From assembly GCF_900104085.1 (NCBI RefSeq), contig NZ_FNLD01000001.1:1-64000 (forward strand): a stretch of DNA of 64,000 nt, in the 5' to 3' direction. The position numbers and the translations under genes were made by a program. Shown piece by piece: positions 17,943-26,420 of the stretch; position 1 is the first letter of the stretch; each line of letters begins with the position of its first letter. Below the pieces are notes generated by a model. The model did no database searches, was not told the origin of the DNA, and was given only the letters and a program-made list of their open reading frames with translations. This stretch comes from Pseudoxanthomonas sp. CF125 (GTDB taxonomy: Bacteria; Pseudomonadota; Gammaproteobacteria; Xanthomonadales; Xanthomonadaceae).

Positions 17943-18818
17943 TCAGTACAGCGTGCCGGCGTTGACGATAGGCTGCGACCCGCGCTCGCTGCACAGCACC
18001 ACCAGCAGGTTGCTGACCATTTGCGCCTTGCGCTCTTCGTCCAGCTGGACCACGCCTTTCTTCTGCAGCTCGTCCAGGGCCATCTCCACCATGCTGACCG
18101 CACCGAACACGATGCGGGTACGCGCGGCGACCACTGCGTTGGCCTGCTGGCGCTGCAACATGGCCTGGGCGATTTCGGGCGCATAGGCCAGGTGGCTGAT
18201 GCGTGCGTCCAGCACCTGTACGCCGGCATCGGCCAGGCGGTCCTGTAACTCGTCCAGCAGGTGCTTGGAAACCTCGGCGGCATGGCTGCGCAGGGCAAGC
18301 TGGCCGTCCTCGTGCTGGTCGTAGGGATAGCTGGTGGCCATGGTGCGCAGGGCCGACTCGGACTGGATGTGCACGAAGCTTTCGTAGTCGTCGACGTTGT
18401 AGACGGCCTCGGCCGAATCCACCACCTGCCAGACGATCACTGCGGCGATTTCGATGGGGCTGCCGTCCAGTTCGTTGACTTTGAGCTTGCCGCTCTCGAA
18501 GTTGCGCACGCGTTGGGAAACTTTCTTGGTGGCATAGAAGGGGTTGTTCCAGCGTAGGCCATTGTCCTTCACCGTGCCGATGTACTTGCCGAACAGACTG
18601 ACCACCGCCGCCTGGTTGGGCTGCACGGTGTACAGGCCGATCAGACTCAAGAACGCCACGATACCGGTCACCAGACCAGCGATCAGCAGCAGCGGGTTAG
18701 GCGGGGCTTCGCCACGGCCGGTGCCGTTGATGAACAGCCAGACTGCCAGGATGGCGACGACCAGCACGCCGAGCAGGAAGGGAATGCCGGGAAGCGAACG
18801 GAGCGGATTTTCTTTCAT
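17943..18818 (-). CDS. SPFH/Band 7 (stomatin-like) membrane protein
   Basis: 291 residues. Two N-terminal membrane segments (~8-30 and ~40-62) are followed by an SPFH domain (~63-235; [40 protein letters not shown]) and a helical C-terminus ([18 protein letters not shown]). SPFH proteins form large oligomeric membrane cages and scaffold proteases or envelope processes. ATG 18818 is chosen over an in-frame ATG at 18839: it has GAGGA upstream, and the likely promoter at 18843-18871 would place transcription initiation at about 18837. It is the first gene of a six-gene operon with RHH, DUF4177, membrane peptide, PH-like and M15 genes. Confidence 0.9.
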   Translation of the reverse strand: MKENPLRSLPGIPFLLGVLVVAILAVWLFINGTGRGEAPPNPLLLIAGLVTGIVAFLSLIGLYTVQPNQAAVVSLFGKYIGTVKDNGLRWNNPFYATKKVSQRVRNFESGKLKVNELDGSPIEIAAVIVWQVVDSAEAVYNVDDYESFVHIQSESALRTMATSYPYDQHEDGQLALRSHAAEVSKHLLDELQDRLADAGVQVLDARISHLAYAPEIAQAMLQRQQANAVVAARTRIVFGAVSMVEMALDELQKKGVVQLDEERKAQMVSNLLVVLCSERGSQPIVNAGTLY

Positions 18819-18842
18819 GGCGGTGTCCTCGGGGTTCATGGT

Positions 18843-18871
18843 GAAGATATCAAAGTGATATCAAATGTCAA
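18843..18871 (-). promoter_or_regulatory. Promoter of the SPFH operon with tandem GATATC operator candidate
   Basis: Read on the minus strand: -35 TTGACA (18871-18866), 16-base spacer, -10 TATCTT (18849-18844). Two copies of GATATC (18846-18851 and 18857-18862), within a 9-base direct repeat GATATCAAA, lie 11 bases apart, one helical turn, across the spacer and -10. This is the geometry expected for a cooperative small repressor such as the ribbon-helix-helix protein encoded in the operon. Confidence 0.6.
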
Positions 18872-18934
18872 CAAGTCGCCGACAGCCGGAGAGGGGGTCG
18901 CTAAAATGGCGGCTCCTCCGTCCGGAACCCCCGC

Positions 18935-20152
18935 ATGACCACTCTCGGCACCCCGCTTTCTCCGCACGCCACCCGCGTTCTGCTACTCGGATCGGGAGAG
19001 CTGGGCAAGGAGGTCGCATTGGAACTGCAGCGTTTCGGGGTGGAGGTCATCGCCGCCGACCGTTACGCCGACGCCCCGGCAATGCAGGTGGCGCATCGTT
19101 CGCATGTGCTGGACATGCTGGATCCCGCTGCGCTCCGCGCGCTGATCGCACTGGAGAAACCGCACCTGATAGTGCCGGAAATCGAGGCCATCCATACCCA
19201 GACCCTGGTGGAGCTGGAGGCCGAAGAAGGCCTGCGCGCGGCCCCCATCCGTATTGTCCCCACGGCGCGCGCAGCGCGCCTGACCATGGACCGCGAAGGC
19301 ATCCGCAGGTTGGCTGCTGAAACCCTGGGGCTGCCGACCTCTCCGTACCGTTTTGTAGACACGCATGCCGACTACCGCCAGGCCGTGGCCGCCATCGGCC
19401 TGCCGTGCGTGGTCAAGCCGGTGATGTCCTCGTCGGGCAAGGGCCAGAGCACCTTGCGCGCTGAATCCGATATCGATGCGGCCTGGGAATACGCGCAAAC
19501 CGGCGGCCGTGCCGGCGCGGGCCGGGTGATCGTGGAAGGCTTCATCGACTTCGATTACGAGATCACCCTGCTGACCGTGCGCCATGCCGGCGGCACTTCG
19601 TTCTGCGATCCCATCGGGCACTGGCAGAAGGACGGTGACTACCGCGAAAGTTGGCAGCCGCAACCGATGTCGCCGCTGGCGCTGCAGCGTTCGCAGCAGA
19701 TCGCGCAGACGATCACCGACGACCTGGGCGGTTGGGGTTTGTTCGGCGTGGAGCTGTTTGTGAAAGGCGACGAAGTGTGGTTCAGCGAAGTGTCGCCGCG
19801 CCCGCACGATACCGGCCTGGTCACGCTGGTTTCGCAGGATCTGAGCGAATTCGCGCTGCATGCGCGGGCGATCCTGGGTTTGCCGATTCCTGCGATACGC
19901 CAGCTTGGCGCGTCCGCCTCCTGTGCGATGCTGGCGCACGGCGACGGCGTGCCGGTGTTCTCCAACATCGAAGCCGCCCTGCAGACGCCGGATACTGCGC
20001 TGCGATTGTTCGGCAAACCGCGGGTGCAGGGCCATCGCCGCGTCGGCGTGACCTTGGCCCGCGCCGATACCCTGGACGCAGCACGGCAGATCGCGCGGCA
20101 AGCTTGCGAAGCGATTTCCATCGAACTCGAACCCGAAGGAACACAGTCATGA
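18935..20152 (+). CDS. purT: PurT, formate-dependent GAR transformylase
   Basis: 405 residues, ATP-grasp family. It makes formylglycinamide ribonucleotide from GAR, formate and ATP in purine synthesis, independently of folate. Visible: N-terminal [20 protein letters not shown], the ATP-grasp lid [15 protein letters not shown], and the metal-binding [21 protein letters not shown]. The ATG follows CCGGAACCCCCGC. It is divergent from the SPFH operon. Its TGA overlaps the ATG of the next gene (ATGA). Confidence 0.97.
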   Translation: MTTLGTPLSPHATRVLLLGSGELGKEVALELQRFGVEVIAADRYADAPAMQVAHRSHVLDMLDPAALRALIALEKPHLIVPEIEAIHTQTLVELEAEEGLRAAPIRIVPTARAARLTMDREGIRRLAAETLGLPTSPYRFVDTHADYRQAVAAIGLPCVVKPVMSSSGKGQSTLRAESDIDAAWEYAQTGGRAGAGRVIVEGFIDFDYEITLLTVRHAGGTSFCDPIGHWQKDGDYRESWQPQPMSPLALQRSQQIAQTITDDLGGWGLFGVELFVKGDEVWFSEVSPRPHDTGLVTLVSQDLSEFALHARAILGLPIPAIRQLGASASCAMLAHGDGVPVFSNIEAALQTPDTALRLFGKPRVQGHRRVGVTLARADTLDAARQIARQACEAISIELEPEGTQS

Positions 20153-20445
20153 ACGGAGGCGAAGGTTACGCGGTGTTTTTCTTCCCGCAGGCGCTGGAAG
20201 CGCTGGGCGAGGCCATCAAGCCGTACCTGGCCGAAGGGCCGGCCGGCGTGCATGTGCTGTGCAAGGAAATCGACACCGCCGGCGCGTTGATCGAAATGAC
20301 GCTGCAGTCCCAGACCGCCGACGGCATGTCGTCGGTCACCGAGCTGATGGTGCCCGGCAGCATGGTGCGCATGATCGTTTCGGCCCATAGCGACGGCAGT
20401 TTCGGCTTCGGGCCGCGCAAGGCGGCGCCTGCTATGGGCTATTGA
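20149..20445 (+). CDS. Conserved-looking 98-residue protein coupled to purT
   Basis: 98 residues, no signal peptide or membrane segment. It begins [20 protein letters not shown] and ends with a Gly/Phe-rich tail ([17 protein letters not shown]). I do not recognise the family. Its ATG overlaps the purT stop by four bases (ATGA) and has AAGGA 8 bases upstream, so it is translationally coupled to purT. A role connected with purine or formate metabolism is only an inference from position. Confidence 0.75.
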   Translation: MNGGEGYAVFFFPQALEALGEAIKPYLAEGPAGVHVLCKEIDTAGALIEMTLQSQTADGMSSVTELMVPGSMVRMIVSAHSDGSFGFGPRKAAPAMGY

Positions 20446-20550
20446 TTGCTGGCTGGCTTTTCGGATTCCAGCGGGGGCAAGCTAGCGGGAAGTAAAACAC
20501 CGGCCATCCGGCATTCGCTGGGATAACGTCGTTGCGGATGGATGCCGCGT

Positions 20551-21762
20551 TCATTCAATCGACAGATCGACCCACACCAGATGGTGGTCGCTGCCGTCGG
20601 CGATCCTGGCCTCTTCGCTGCTTGACGGCGGCCAGAACACTCCGCTTGCGATCAAACCGAAGCCGGTGGACGGCAAGACATAGTCCAGCCGCATCGCGCC
20701 CGCTTTCGGGCCGAAATCTCCGGTGACATGCGCGGGCGATCCGCGATGCTCGATGCCTGTCGCGGCGTAGACGGCCGCGACCTCCGCGCCCCCCTCGCTT
20801 CGCGGGGTGGCATGGCGCATCACGCGCGGATGTTCGAGCAGTTCGAGGATCGCCTCGTGCGAACCATCGCCGTCGATAGGATCGTTGTTCAGATCGCCGG
20901 CGATCACGAAGCGCGCGTTGCCGGCCAGGCCGCCGCAACGCCCCGCGTCGTCGCACAGCCAGGGCTTGTCGCCGGGCGAGATATATTCCGACCACAACCG
21001 GATTTCATCGTGATTGCGCTTGCCGTTGCGGTCTTCCGGGCCGTCGAATACCGGCGGAGTAGGGTGCGACACCAGGAAATGGGTAGTGCCACCCGGCGTC
21101 CGCACCGGCACGTCCCAATGCGATTTGGAAGACAGCCGCAACTGGCTCCAGATATCGTCCGGATAGAAGTAACCGCGCGAGGCAGGATCGATCGGACGCA
21201 ATGCATCGGGCATCGCACTCCAGCGCAATTTCTGGAAAGTACGCACCGCAGCGGCGTCTATGGGGTACTTCGACAGCACCAGCATGCCGTATTGGCCTGG
21301 ATGCAGCCCGTAGCCCCACGCATCGTTGCCGCGACTGCGGCCTTCGCCGCCGGCTTGCCCGTTGCGGTCCAGGTCCAGGCCGCTGGGAACGCCGGTATTG
21401 ACCGGCGCCAGATAGCGGTAGGGATACTTCAGCGCTTCGCCGCCGCCGGCTTGCGCAACCTGCAGGTAACGCTGCTGGAAAAGATCGGCGGCGCGGTGCG
21501 CATCGTCGTAGTCGAATTCGTTCAACAGCACTAGGTCCGGCCGCACCCGTTGCAGTACCGCCGCGATCTTGCGCGCATGCGCGCTGTCGCCTTCCAGCTC
21601 GCGGATCAAGCCGCCGTCTTCGTCCGAGTACAACGAGGTGTTGTAGGTGGCGACGCGGATTTTCTTCTCCGTGGCATAAGCGGAAGGGTCGCCATGCACG
21701 TTGACGTGCACGCAGGCGGCGAGGATGGGGAGCATGAGCAGGGCAGTCAGGAATAGGCGCAT
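20551..21762 (-). CDS. Endonuclease/exonuclease/phosphatase-family lipoprotein
   Basis: 403 residues. The lipoprotein signal MRLFLTALLMLPILAAC (lipobox LAAC, Cys17) is followed by an EEP-fold domain: IRVATYNTSLY, LVLLNEFDYDD (metal-binding Glu), ARFVIAGDLNNDPIDG, MRLDYVLPS and the C-terminal SDHHLVWVDL (catalytic His). The EEP fold hydrolyses phosphodiesters or phosphomonoesters. Lipidation suggests periplasmic or outer-membrane placement; the substrate (nucleic acid, sphingolipid, phosphoinositide) cannot be told. It is a single gene. Confidence 0.88.
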   Translation of the reverse strand: MRLFLTALLMLPILAACVHVNVHGDPSAYATEKKIRVATYNTSLYSDEDGGLIRELEGDSAHARKIAAVLQRVRPDLVLLNEFDYDDAHRAADLFQQRYLQVAQAGGGEALKYPYRYLAPVNTGVPSGLDLDRNGQAGGEGRSRGNDAWGYGLHPGQYGMLVLSKYPIDAAAVRTFQKLRWSAMPDALRPIDPASRGYFYPDDIWSQLRLSSKSHWDVPVRTPGGTTHFLVSHPTPPVFDGPEDRNGKRNHDEIRLWSEYISPGDKPWLCDDAGRCGGLAGNARFVIAGDLNNDPIDGDGSHEAILELLEHPRVMRHATPRSEGGAEVAAVYAATGIEHRGSPAHVTGDFGPKAGAMRLDYVLPSTGFGLIASGVFWPPSSSEEARIADGSDHHLVWVDLSIE

Positions 21763-21800
21763 GGCCGGATTCTGACATGCACCCGTGTCGGTGAGGCGAC

Positions 21801-21830
21801 AAAAAAAGCGCCCCGGTTTCCCGGAGCGCC
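21801..21830 (-). terminator. Intrinsic terminator of the Cys-rich lipoprotein gene
   Basis: On the minus strand GCGCTCCGG GAAA CCGGGGCGC, a 9-bp stem with one T:G pair, followed by seven T residues. This is a textbook rho-independent terminator 43 bases after the stop of the gene at 21873. Confidence 0.92.
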
Positions 21831-21872
21831 TTCAGGGGCCGAACGACGAGGCACAGCCCCTCGCTGTCGATC

Positions 21873-22277
21873 TCAGAACGTGCAACCCATCGCGCCGAAG
21901 CTGGTCTTGGCCTGCTCCATCGCGGTCTTGCACTGCGCGGCCAGCGCGGTCTTGTCGGTGACGGAGGACCAGCTGGCCTTCGACTGGTCGATGCCCTGCT
22001 TCATCATGTCGCGCTGGGCTTCCGGCACCTTGTCGCTGATGCAGGCATAGACTTTCTCGAGGTAGGTGTCGCATTCCGGCACGCCGGTGCTGGCGTTGAC
22101 GGTATCGGCAGCCGCCGGAGCGGCGGCGGTCGTGTCCGCAGCCGGCGCAGCAGCATCGGCAGCAGGCGCGGCAGCGGTATCGGCGGCAGGCGCAGCATCG
22201 GCTGGCTTGTCGGCAGGCTTACAGGCGGCCAGCGCCAGGGTGGCCGCAGCGGCCAGGAAAAGGGCATTCAATTTCAT
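21873..22277 (-). CDS. Small Ala-rich lipoprotein with four C-terminal cysteines
   Basis: 134 residues. The lipoprotein signal MKLNALFLAAAATLALAAC (Cys19) is followed by a low-complexity linker of Ala/Pro/Asp (~20-70) and a small folded domain with four Cys (ECDTYLEKVYACI, AQCKTAMEQ, MGC), probably two disulfides. The function is unknown. ATG 22277 is set by GGAGC six bases upstream; the frame extends upstream but without coding character. A strong terminator follows. Confidence 0.85.
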   Translation of the reverse strand: MKLNALFLAAAATLALAACKPADKPADAAPAADTAAAPAADAAAPAADTTAAAPAAADTVNASTGVPECDTYLEKVYACISDKVPEAQRDMMKQGIDQSKASWSSVTDKTALAAQCKTAMEQAKTSFGAMGCTF

Positions 22278-22399
22278 GTAAAGCTCCATTTGATTTGAGG
22301 TTGAATGGACGAGGACAACCGCCTCGCCTGCCTCGCAGATCGGCAACTGACGATCCCGCGGGCGCGCCATGCTCTCACGAGAGTCCGATCGCCATGTTC

Positions 22400-23131
22400 T
22401 TAATCGGTTAACTGCGACCGATTCCAATTGCGGCCGTCGAACGCTTCCAGGGGCTGGAAGCGACGCTTGTAGTCCATTTTCCTATGGCCCTGTATCCAAT
22501 AGCCCAGGTACAGATGGCGGCGCGACTCGCGTCTTGCCCACTCCAGTTGGCGCAGGATCGCCAGGGTGCCCAGGCTGCGCTTTTCCAGATCGGGGTCGAA
22601 GAAGGTGTAGACGGCCGAAAAGGCTTCCGGAGTGATGTCGGTGACGGCCACGGCGATGAGCTTGCCGTGTTCGCGCAGTTCCAGGAAGCGCCCTTGCGAC
22701 CAGCTGCCCACCAGGAACTGTTCGAACTCCACCGCGCCGTGGTCGTCCATGCCGCCGTCGCGATGGCGCGCGGCCAGGTAGCGGCGATACAGCGCCAGAT
22801 GCTCGTCGGTGCGTTCTGCGGGCACGATGCGCGCTTCGACTTCCTTGTTGCGCGCCGCGCATCGCCGCTGGCTGCGGTCGGGCAGGAATTCCATTACCGG
22901 GATACGCACTGCCACGCAGGCACGGCAGCCTTCGCAATGCGGCCGGTAGACCAGATCGCCGGAGCGGCGGAAACCCCAGCTCAGCGCGACAGGATAGAAG
23001 GACGCCAGACGCGGATCGCGTGGGTCCAGGACCAGATCGCGCGCGGTCCGGTCTTCCCAGTAGCCGCAGGGATGCTCGCCGGTATGGAACAGGCGCAGGT
23101 CGTCGGCCGGTTGTTGCGGATCGTTGCCCAT
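22400..23131 (-). CDS. bpt: Aspartate/glutamate leucyltransferase (Bpt)
   Basis: 243 residues. Bpt transfers leucine from tRNA to N-terminal Asp or Glu and so marks proteins for ClpS/ClpAP degradation (N-end rule). Family features: [27 protein letters not shown] (Cys motif), [17 protein letters not shown], and the C-terminal [18 protein letters not shown]. It lies 3 bases downstream of the membrane protein gene on the same strand. Confidence 0.95.
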   Translation of the reverse strand: MGNDPQQPADDLRLFHTGEHPCGYWEDRTARDLVLDPRDPRLASFYPVALSWGFRRSGDLVYRPHCEGCRACVAVRIPVMEFLPDRSQRRCAARNKEVEARIVPAERTDEHLALYRRYLAARHRDGGMDDHGAVEFEQFLVGSWSQGRFLELREHGKLIAVAVTDITPEAFSAVYTFFDPDLEKRSLGTLAILRQLEWARRESRRHLYLGYWIQGHRKMDYKRRFQPLEAFDGRNWNRSQLTD

Positions 23132-23134
23132 CGC

Positions 23135-23722
23135 TCACACCGCCCCGGCGACGACGGCCAGCGCGAACGCTGTTCCGGCGAGCGCACCGATGGCAACCCC
23201 GGCAATGAGGTCGCGCGGCACGTGGCGCTGCAAAGCCAGACGCGACCAGGCCACCGCGCCCGCGAAACATAGCCCGGCAAGGCCCGCCCACCAGGGAGCA
23301 TCGAACAGCAGCAGGAAAACGGCGAACACCACGAACGCCATGTGCAGCGAAAGCTTGCACCAGCGCGAGGTCAGCATGGCGGTGGCTACCATCGCCGCCG
23401 ACAAGGCCAGGCCCAGCGTGAGCTGCGCGGAAAAGCCGAACCAGGCCGCGCATGCGGTGGAAGCCAGCAGAGCGACCAGCAGAAAGCGATTCAACGACCT
23501 GCGTTCGCTTTTGCCGCTGGCGTCCACATGCGACCAGCGCCCGCGCCGCACCTGCCAGCTCGAATAAGCCATTACCACCGCGGCGAAGGCGGTGAATCCG
23601 AGCGCCATCCACAGGGCGATCCGGTATTGCCCGCGCGCCGCGGTCACCGCCAGGGCCGCCAACGGCAGCGCCACCATCGGGTGTCCGGAGATGGAAACAG
23701 CACGGGCCAGGGCGTGGTTCAT
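23135..23722 (-). CDS. PAP2-related integral membrane protein
   Basis: 195 residues with about five or six membrane segments. The C-terminal SRLALQRHVPRDLIAG matches motif 3 of PAP2 phosphatases (SR-x5-H-x3-D). The central motif reads KLSLHMAF rather than PSGH, so catalysis is uncertain; the His is present. Lipid-phosphate phosphatase activity is possible but not assured. ATG 23722 gives a family-like N-terminus (MNHALARAVSISGHPMVALP). It is probably co-transcribed with bpt, 3 bases away. Confidence 0.72.
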   Translation of the reverse strand: MNHALARAVSISGHPMVALPLAALAVTAARGQYRIALWMALGFTAFAAVVMAYSSWQVRRGRWSHVDASGKSERRSLNRFLLVALLASTACAAWFGFSAQLTLGLALSAAMVATAMLTSRWCKLSLHMAFVVFAVFLLLFDAPWWAGLAGLCFAGAVAWSRLALQRHVPRDLIAGVAIGALAGTAFALAVVAGAV

Positions 23723-23867
23723 AGGGGGCAGGATACTGCGGGGTGCGCATCGCGTGGGTTGCGAATGTCTGCAAAATGAATAAGCGGGTAATCCGGTCAA
23801 CGTGGGTTGGGTCCGGGCGTTAACCCTGGCAGTGGCGGAACCGCGCCACGCCTTCCCGGAGATTCAC

Positions 23868-24473
23868 ATGACCCGCAAGACTCTGCTCACGCTCGCCGTC
23901 CTGACCGCGCTGGCCGCCGGCACCGCCTTCGCCGCCACCACGCCCGCCTCCAGCGCTCCCGCAGCCGATGGGCAACCGGCGCCCCGCGCCAAGCTCGATA
24001 CCAATGGCGATGGCAGCGTGGACCGCGCTGAAGCGGCCAAGCACCCGCGCCTGGCCGGCAAGTTCGACGAGCTGGACAAGAACAAGGACGGCAAGCTGAG
24101 CAAGGAAGAAATGCCGCGCCACGGCGACCGCAAACATGGCGGGGACGGCCATGGTCCGCGCGGGGAAGACAGGCGCGAAGCGATGGCCAAACTGGATACC
24201 GACAAGGACGGCCGTATCAGCCGCACCGAGGCGGCCGCCGGCGAAGGCAAGCTGGCTTCGCGTTTCGATGAGATGGACGCCAACAAGGACGGTTTCATCG
24301 ACCGCGCCGACCATGAGATCCGCGCCAAGCAGCGCAGCGATGAATGGTTCGCCAAGGCCGATACCGACAAGGACGGCAAGCTCACCCGAGCCGAACTGGA
24401 TGCGGCCAAGTCGAAGCGGATGGAGCATCGCGGCTCGCGCGGGCCGATGCCGCCGGAACAGCCGGCCAATTGA
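23868..24473 (+). CDS. Secreted EF-hand calcium-binding protein
   Basis: 201 residues. The signal peptide (MTRKTLLTLAVLTALAAG... AFA) is followed by five EF-hand-type loops: DTNGDGSVDRAE, DKNKDGKLSKEE, DTDKDGRISRTE, DANKDGFIDRAD and DTDKDGKLTRAE. Each has the D-x-[ND]-x-DG-x-[ILV] calcium loop and is spaced as paired hands. A His/Gly/Asp-rich linker (~83-100) separates the first pair. It is likely a periplasmic or secreted calcium buffer or sensor. ATG 23868 is supported by GGAGA; the frame upstream is non-coding. A terminator follows. Confidence 0.92.
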   Translation: MTRKTLLTLAVLTALAAGTAFAATTPASSAPAADGQPAPRAKLDTNGDGSVDRAEAAKHPRLAGKFDELDKNKDGKLSKEEMPRHGDRKHGGDGHGPRGEDRREAMAKLDTDKDGRISRTEAAAGEGKLASRFDEMDANKDGFIDRADHEIRAKQRSDEWFAKADTDKDGKLTRAELDAAKSKRMEHRGSRGPMPPEQPAN

Positions 24474-24494
24474 TTCTGCTTCGTTCCACAAAAG

Positions 24495-24524
24495 ACCCAT
24501 GCCCGAGAGGACATGGGTTTTTTT
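24495..24524 (+). terminator. Intrinsic terminator after the EF-hand gene
   Basis: ACCCATG...CATGGGT stem (7 bp) followed by a T-run (24518-24524). It lies between convergent genes. Confidence 0.9.
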
Positions 24525-24553
24525 ATCGAGTTTCTTTCCTGTCGTCTTCTTGT

Positions 24554-25741
24554 CTAATTCAGCAGCGCCCAGCCTATCGCCAGGGCCACGCTCATGTTGG
24601 CGATGAGCACACCGGTGCGGCCGTACATGCTTTCGTAAGCCCAGTTGGTGCCGGTGCGGCCACGCCGGGCGTTATCGCGTGCCAGCAGCGGCTTCATGAT
24701 CCGCTGCAGTGGCACCAGGCACTGGTAGTTGATGACCGCCATGCCGGCCAGCGCATAAATCAGTATCGGCAGCCGGTGGTGGGTGATGCCGACCAGTATC
24801 AAGACGCCGATACTGAAGACTGCGGCCGTCGCGGTGTTCATGAAAATAAAACCGCGGATCTGTCTGCGTTCGTCGGCGGTATCGGCAAAGCGCAACAGGA
24901 ACAGTCCTCCCAGATAGCCGCCCAGCATGCCGCCTGCCAACGCGGCCAGTACGACATGCAGTTGCCCGCCGAACATCGTGCCCCAAGCGCCGAGCGCGAC
25001 TCCGCCGTTGACGGCCGAGGCGCCGAGTCCGCCCGCTCCCAGTTTTCCCGCTCCCGAACCCACCGCACTGGCGCCGATGAGCGCGGCGGCGCTGGCGCCG
25101 GGGGCGGCCACCATCAGCGCGCCGCTCACCGCTACGGCGAAAGCGGCGCTCGGCGCGGTGGTGCGCGCGAACTCGCCGAAGCGCTTGAGCATTTCTTCGC
25201 GCACGTTGCTGCGCGCGCGCGACAGGCGTTTGCGGACTGCCGCATCGCTCAGGCCCAGCAAGGAAGCGACCTGCTGCGAACTCTGGCCTTCGCGGTAATA
25301 GAGAAGCAAGGTTTCGCGGCTTTCCTCGGGCAGGCTGGAGATGAGGTCGGCGGCGACGATTTCCTGCTCGGTCTGCAACAGTCGCTCGCTGGGAGTGGGC
25401 GACGGATCGGCGGCCATCTGGATCGCGATCTCCGCGCCTTCGCCCGACAGCGGCCGGTTGCGGTTGGCACGCAGGTGGTCGCGCGCCAGGTTGCGGGTGA
25501 TCTGGCGCAACCAGGGCAGAAAGCTGGCGGAGTTGTTGAGCCGGTCCAACTGCTGCCACGCCTTCAGGAACGCTTCCTGGGCGATGTCCTCGCTGGCGGC
25601 CACATCGCGGGTGATGGCCAGGGCGATGGCGGTCACCGTGTTCTGGCAGGCGACGACGATGCGGCCATAGGCGGTCTGATCGCCGCGCGCGGCGGCGGGC
25701 AGGTCGCGGCGCAACATCAGGTCGAGGGCTTCGGCGTTCAT
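24554..25741 (-). CDS. ECF-type sigma factor with C-terminal multi-pass membrane domain
   Basis: 395 residues. Residues ~1-175 are an ECF sigma factor: sigma-2 (ASEDIAQEAFLKAWQQL, FLPWLRQITRNLARDHLRA) and sigma-4 (LPEESRETLLLYYREGQSSQ, LSDAAVRKRLSRARSNVREE). After a short linker, residues ~190-395 form a Gly/Ala-rich membrane region with about six hydrophobic segments. The extension may tether the sigma factor or act as a built-in anti-sigma domain (inference). ATG 25741 is chosen because conserved sequence begins there. No separate anti-sigma gene is adjacent. Confidence 0.85.
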   Translation of the reverse strand: MNAEALDLMLRRDLPAAARGDQTAYGRIVVACQNTVTAIALAITRDVAASEDIAQEAFLKAWQQLDRLNNSASFLPWLRQITRNLARDHLRANRNRPLSGEGAEIAIQMAADPSPTPSERLLQTEQEIVAADLISSLPEESRETLLLYYREGQSSQQVASLLGLSDAAVRKRLSRARSNVREEMLKRFGEFARTTAPSAAFAVAVSGALMVAAPGASAAALIGASAVGSGAGKLGAGGLGASAVNGGVALGAWGTMFGGQLHVVLAALAGGMLGGYLGGLFLLRFADTADERRQIRGFIFMNTATAAVFSIGVLILVGITHHRLPILIYALAGMAVINYQCLVPLQRIMKPLLARDNARRGRTGTNWAYESMYGRTGVLIANMSVALAIGWALLN

Positions 25742-25817
25742 ACGGGTTTCCGCAATAGGATCGGCTTTACCACGACGCCGCCAGAGCGCCGATGTGACCA
25801 AATGAAATGACACGATG

Positions 25818-25891
25818 TGGGAGCGGCGTCCCGCCGCGAGCTCTTGCTCTCTGCAGTCACTAAAAGCTCGCGGCGGGACGCCGCTCCCACC
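25818..25891. repeat. Inverted repeat, GTGGGAGCGGCGTCCCGCCG family
   Basis: Perfectly complementary arms (GTGGGAGCGGCGTCCCGCCG... / ...GCGGGACGCCGCTCCCAC) extended by CGAGCT/AGCTCG, with a loop of about 22 bases. Same family as 55251 and the outer arms of 6910. It ends 2 bases before the stop of the next minus-strand gene. Confidence 0.92.
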
Positions 25892-25893
25892 CG

Positions 25894-26418
25894 CTATTTC
25901 TTGGCCGGATCAGCGGGTTGATTTGGAATCTGCACGCGTATGGTTTCGTCTTCCACTGCTGGCGCGGGCTCAACGGCAGGCTGAGCTGGCGCGGGAGCTT
26001 GCGCAGCAGGTTGCGACGCTTCCTGCGCGCCGCGATGGCGCGTGAGCGTCACCAGGACTGCGATCGCCACCGCTATGAGCAGAGCGATGCGGATACGCCA
26101 GGCCAGCGGACGCTTGGTCGGTTCGTCGCCGGCCTCGGCGCCCGCAAAAACCAGCGGTTCCCCTTGGGCCGGACGCGTAGTCGCCAGCAGGCCGGCCGCA
26201 CGCAGGATCTCTCGCGCACGCGGCTGGTCCTCGGCGCGTTTCACCCAGACGCTGGGCTGCTGCTTGAGCTTCATCGGCTCGGCATAGCTGAACTGGCCGC
26301 CGCGCTTGCTGTGGTAGGAACGCCCGTTGGCCAAGTAGACCTCTATGCCGGCTTCTTCCAGCAGTTTGGCTACGCCTTCGACGGTTTCGACCCGCAGACT
26401 GGTGAAGACCTGACGCAT
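25894..26418 (-). CDS. DUF2007-like membrane-anchored protein
   Basis: 174 residues. The N-terminal region resembles DUF2007, a putative signal-transducing family (MRQVFTSLRVETVEGVAKLL, GIEVYLANGRSYHSK, VWVKRAEDQPRAREILRAAG). One membrane segment (~107-125) and a Pro/Ala-rich tail follow. The function is unknown. The ATG at 26418 is 2 bases after the tesB stop, and its ribosome site AAGGAA lies in the last tesB codons, so it is coupled to tesB. Confidence 0.75.
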   Translation of the reverse strand: MRQVFTSLRVETVEGVAKLLEEAGIEVYLANGRSYHSKRGGQFSYAEPMKLKQQPSVWVKRAEDQPRAREILRAAGLLATTRPAQGEPLVFAGAEAGDEPTKRPLAWRIRIALLIAVAIAVLVTLTRHRGAQEASQPAAQAPAPAQPAVEPAPAVEDETIRVQIPNQPADPAKK

Positions 26419-26420
26419 GG

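Noticed and set aside
23802..23867. Upstream start for the EF-hand protein
   Set aside because: It would place 22 residues before a complete signal peptide, while GGAGA lies ahead of the ATG at 23868.
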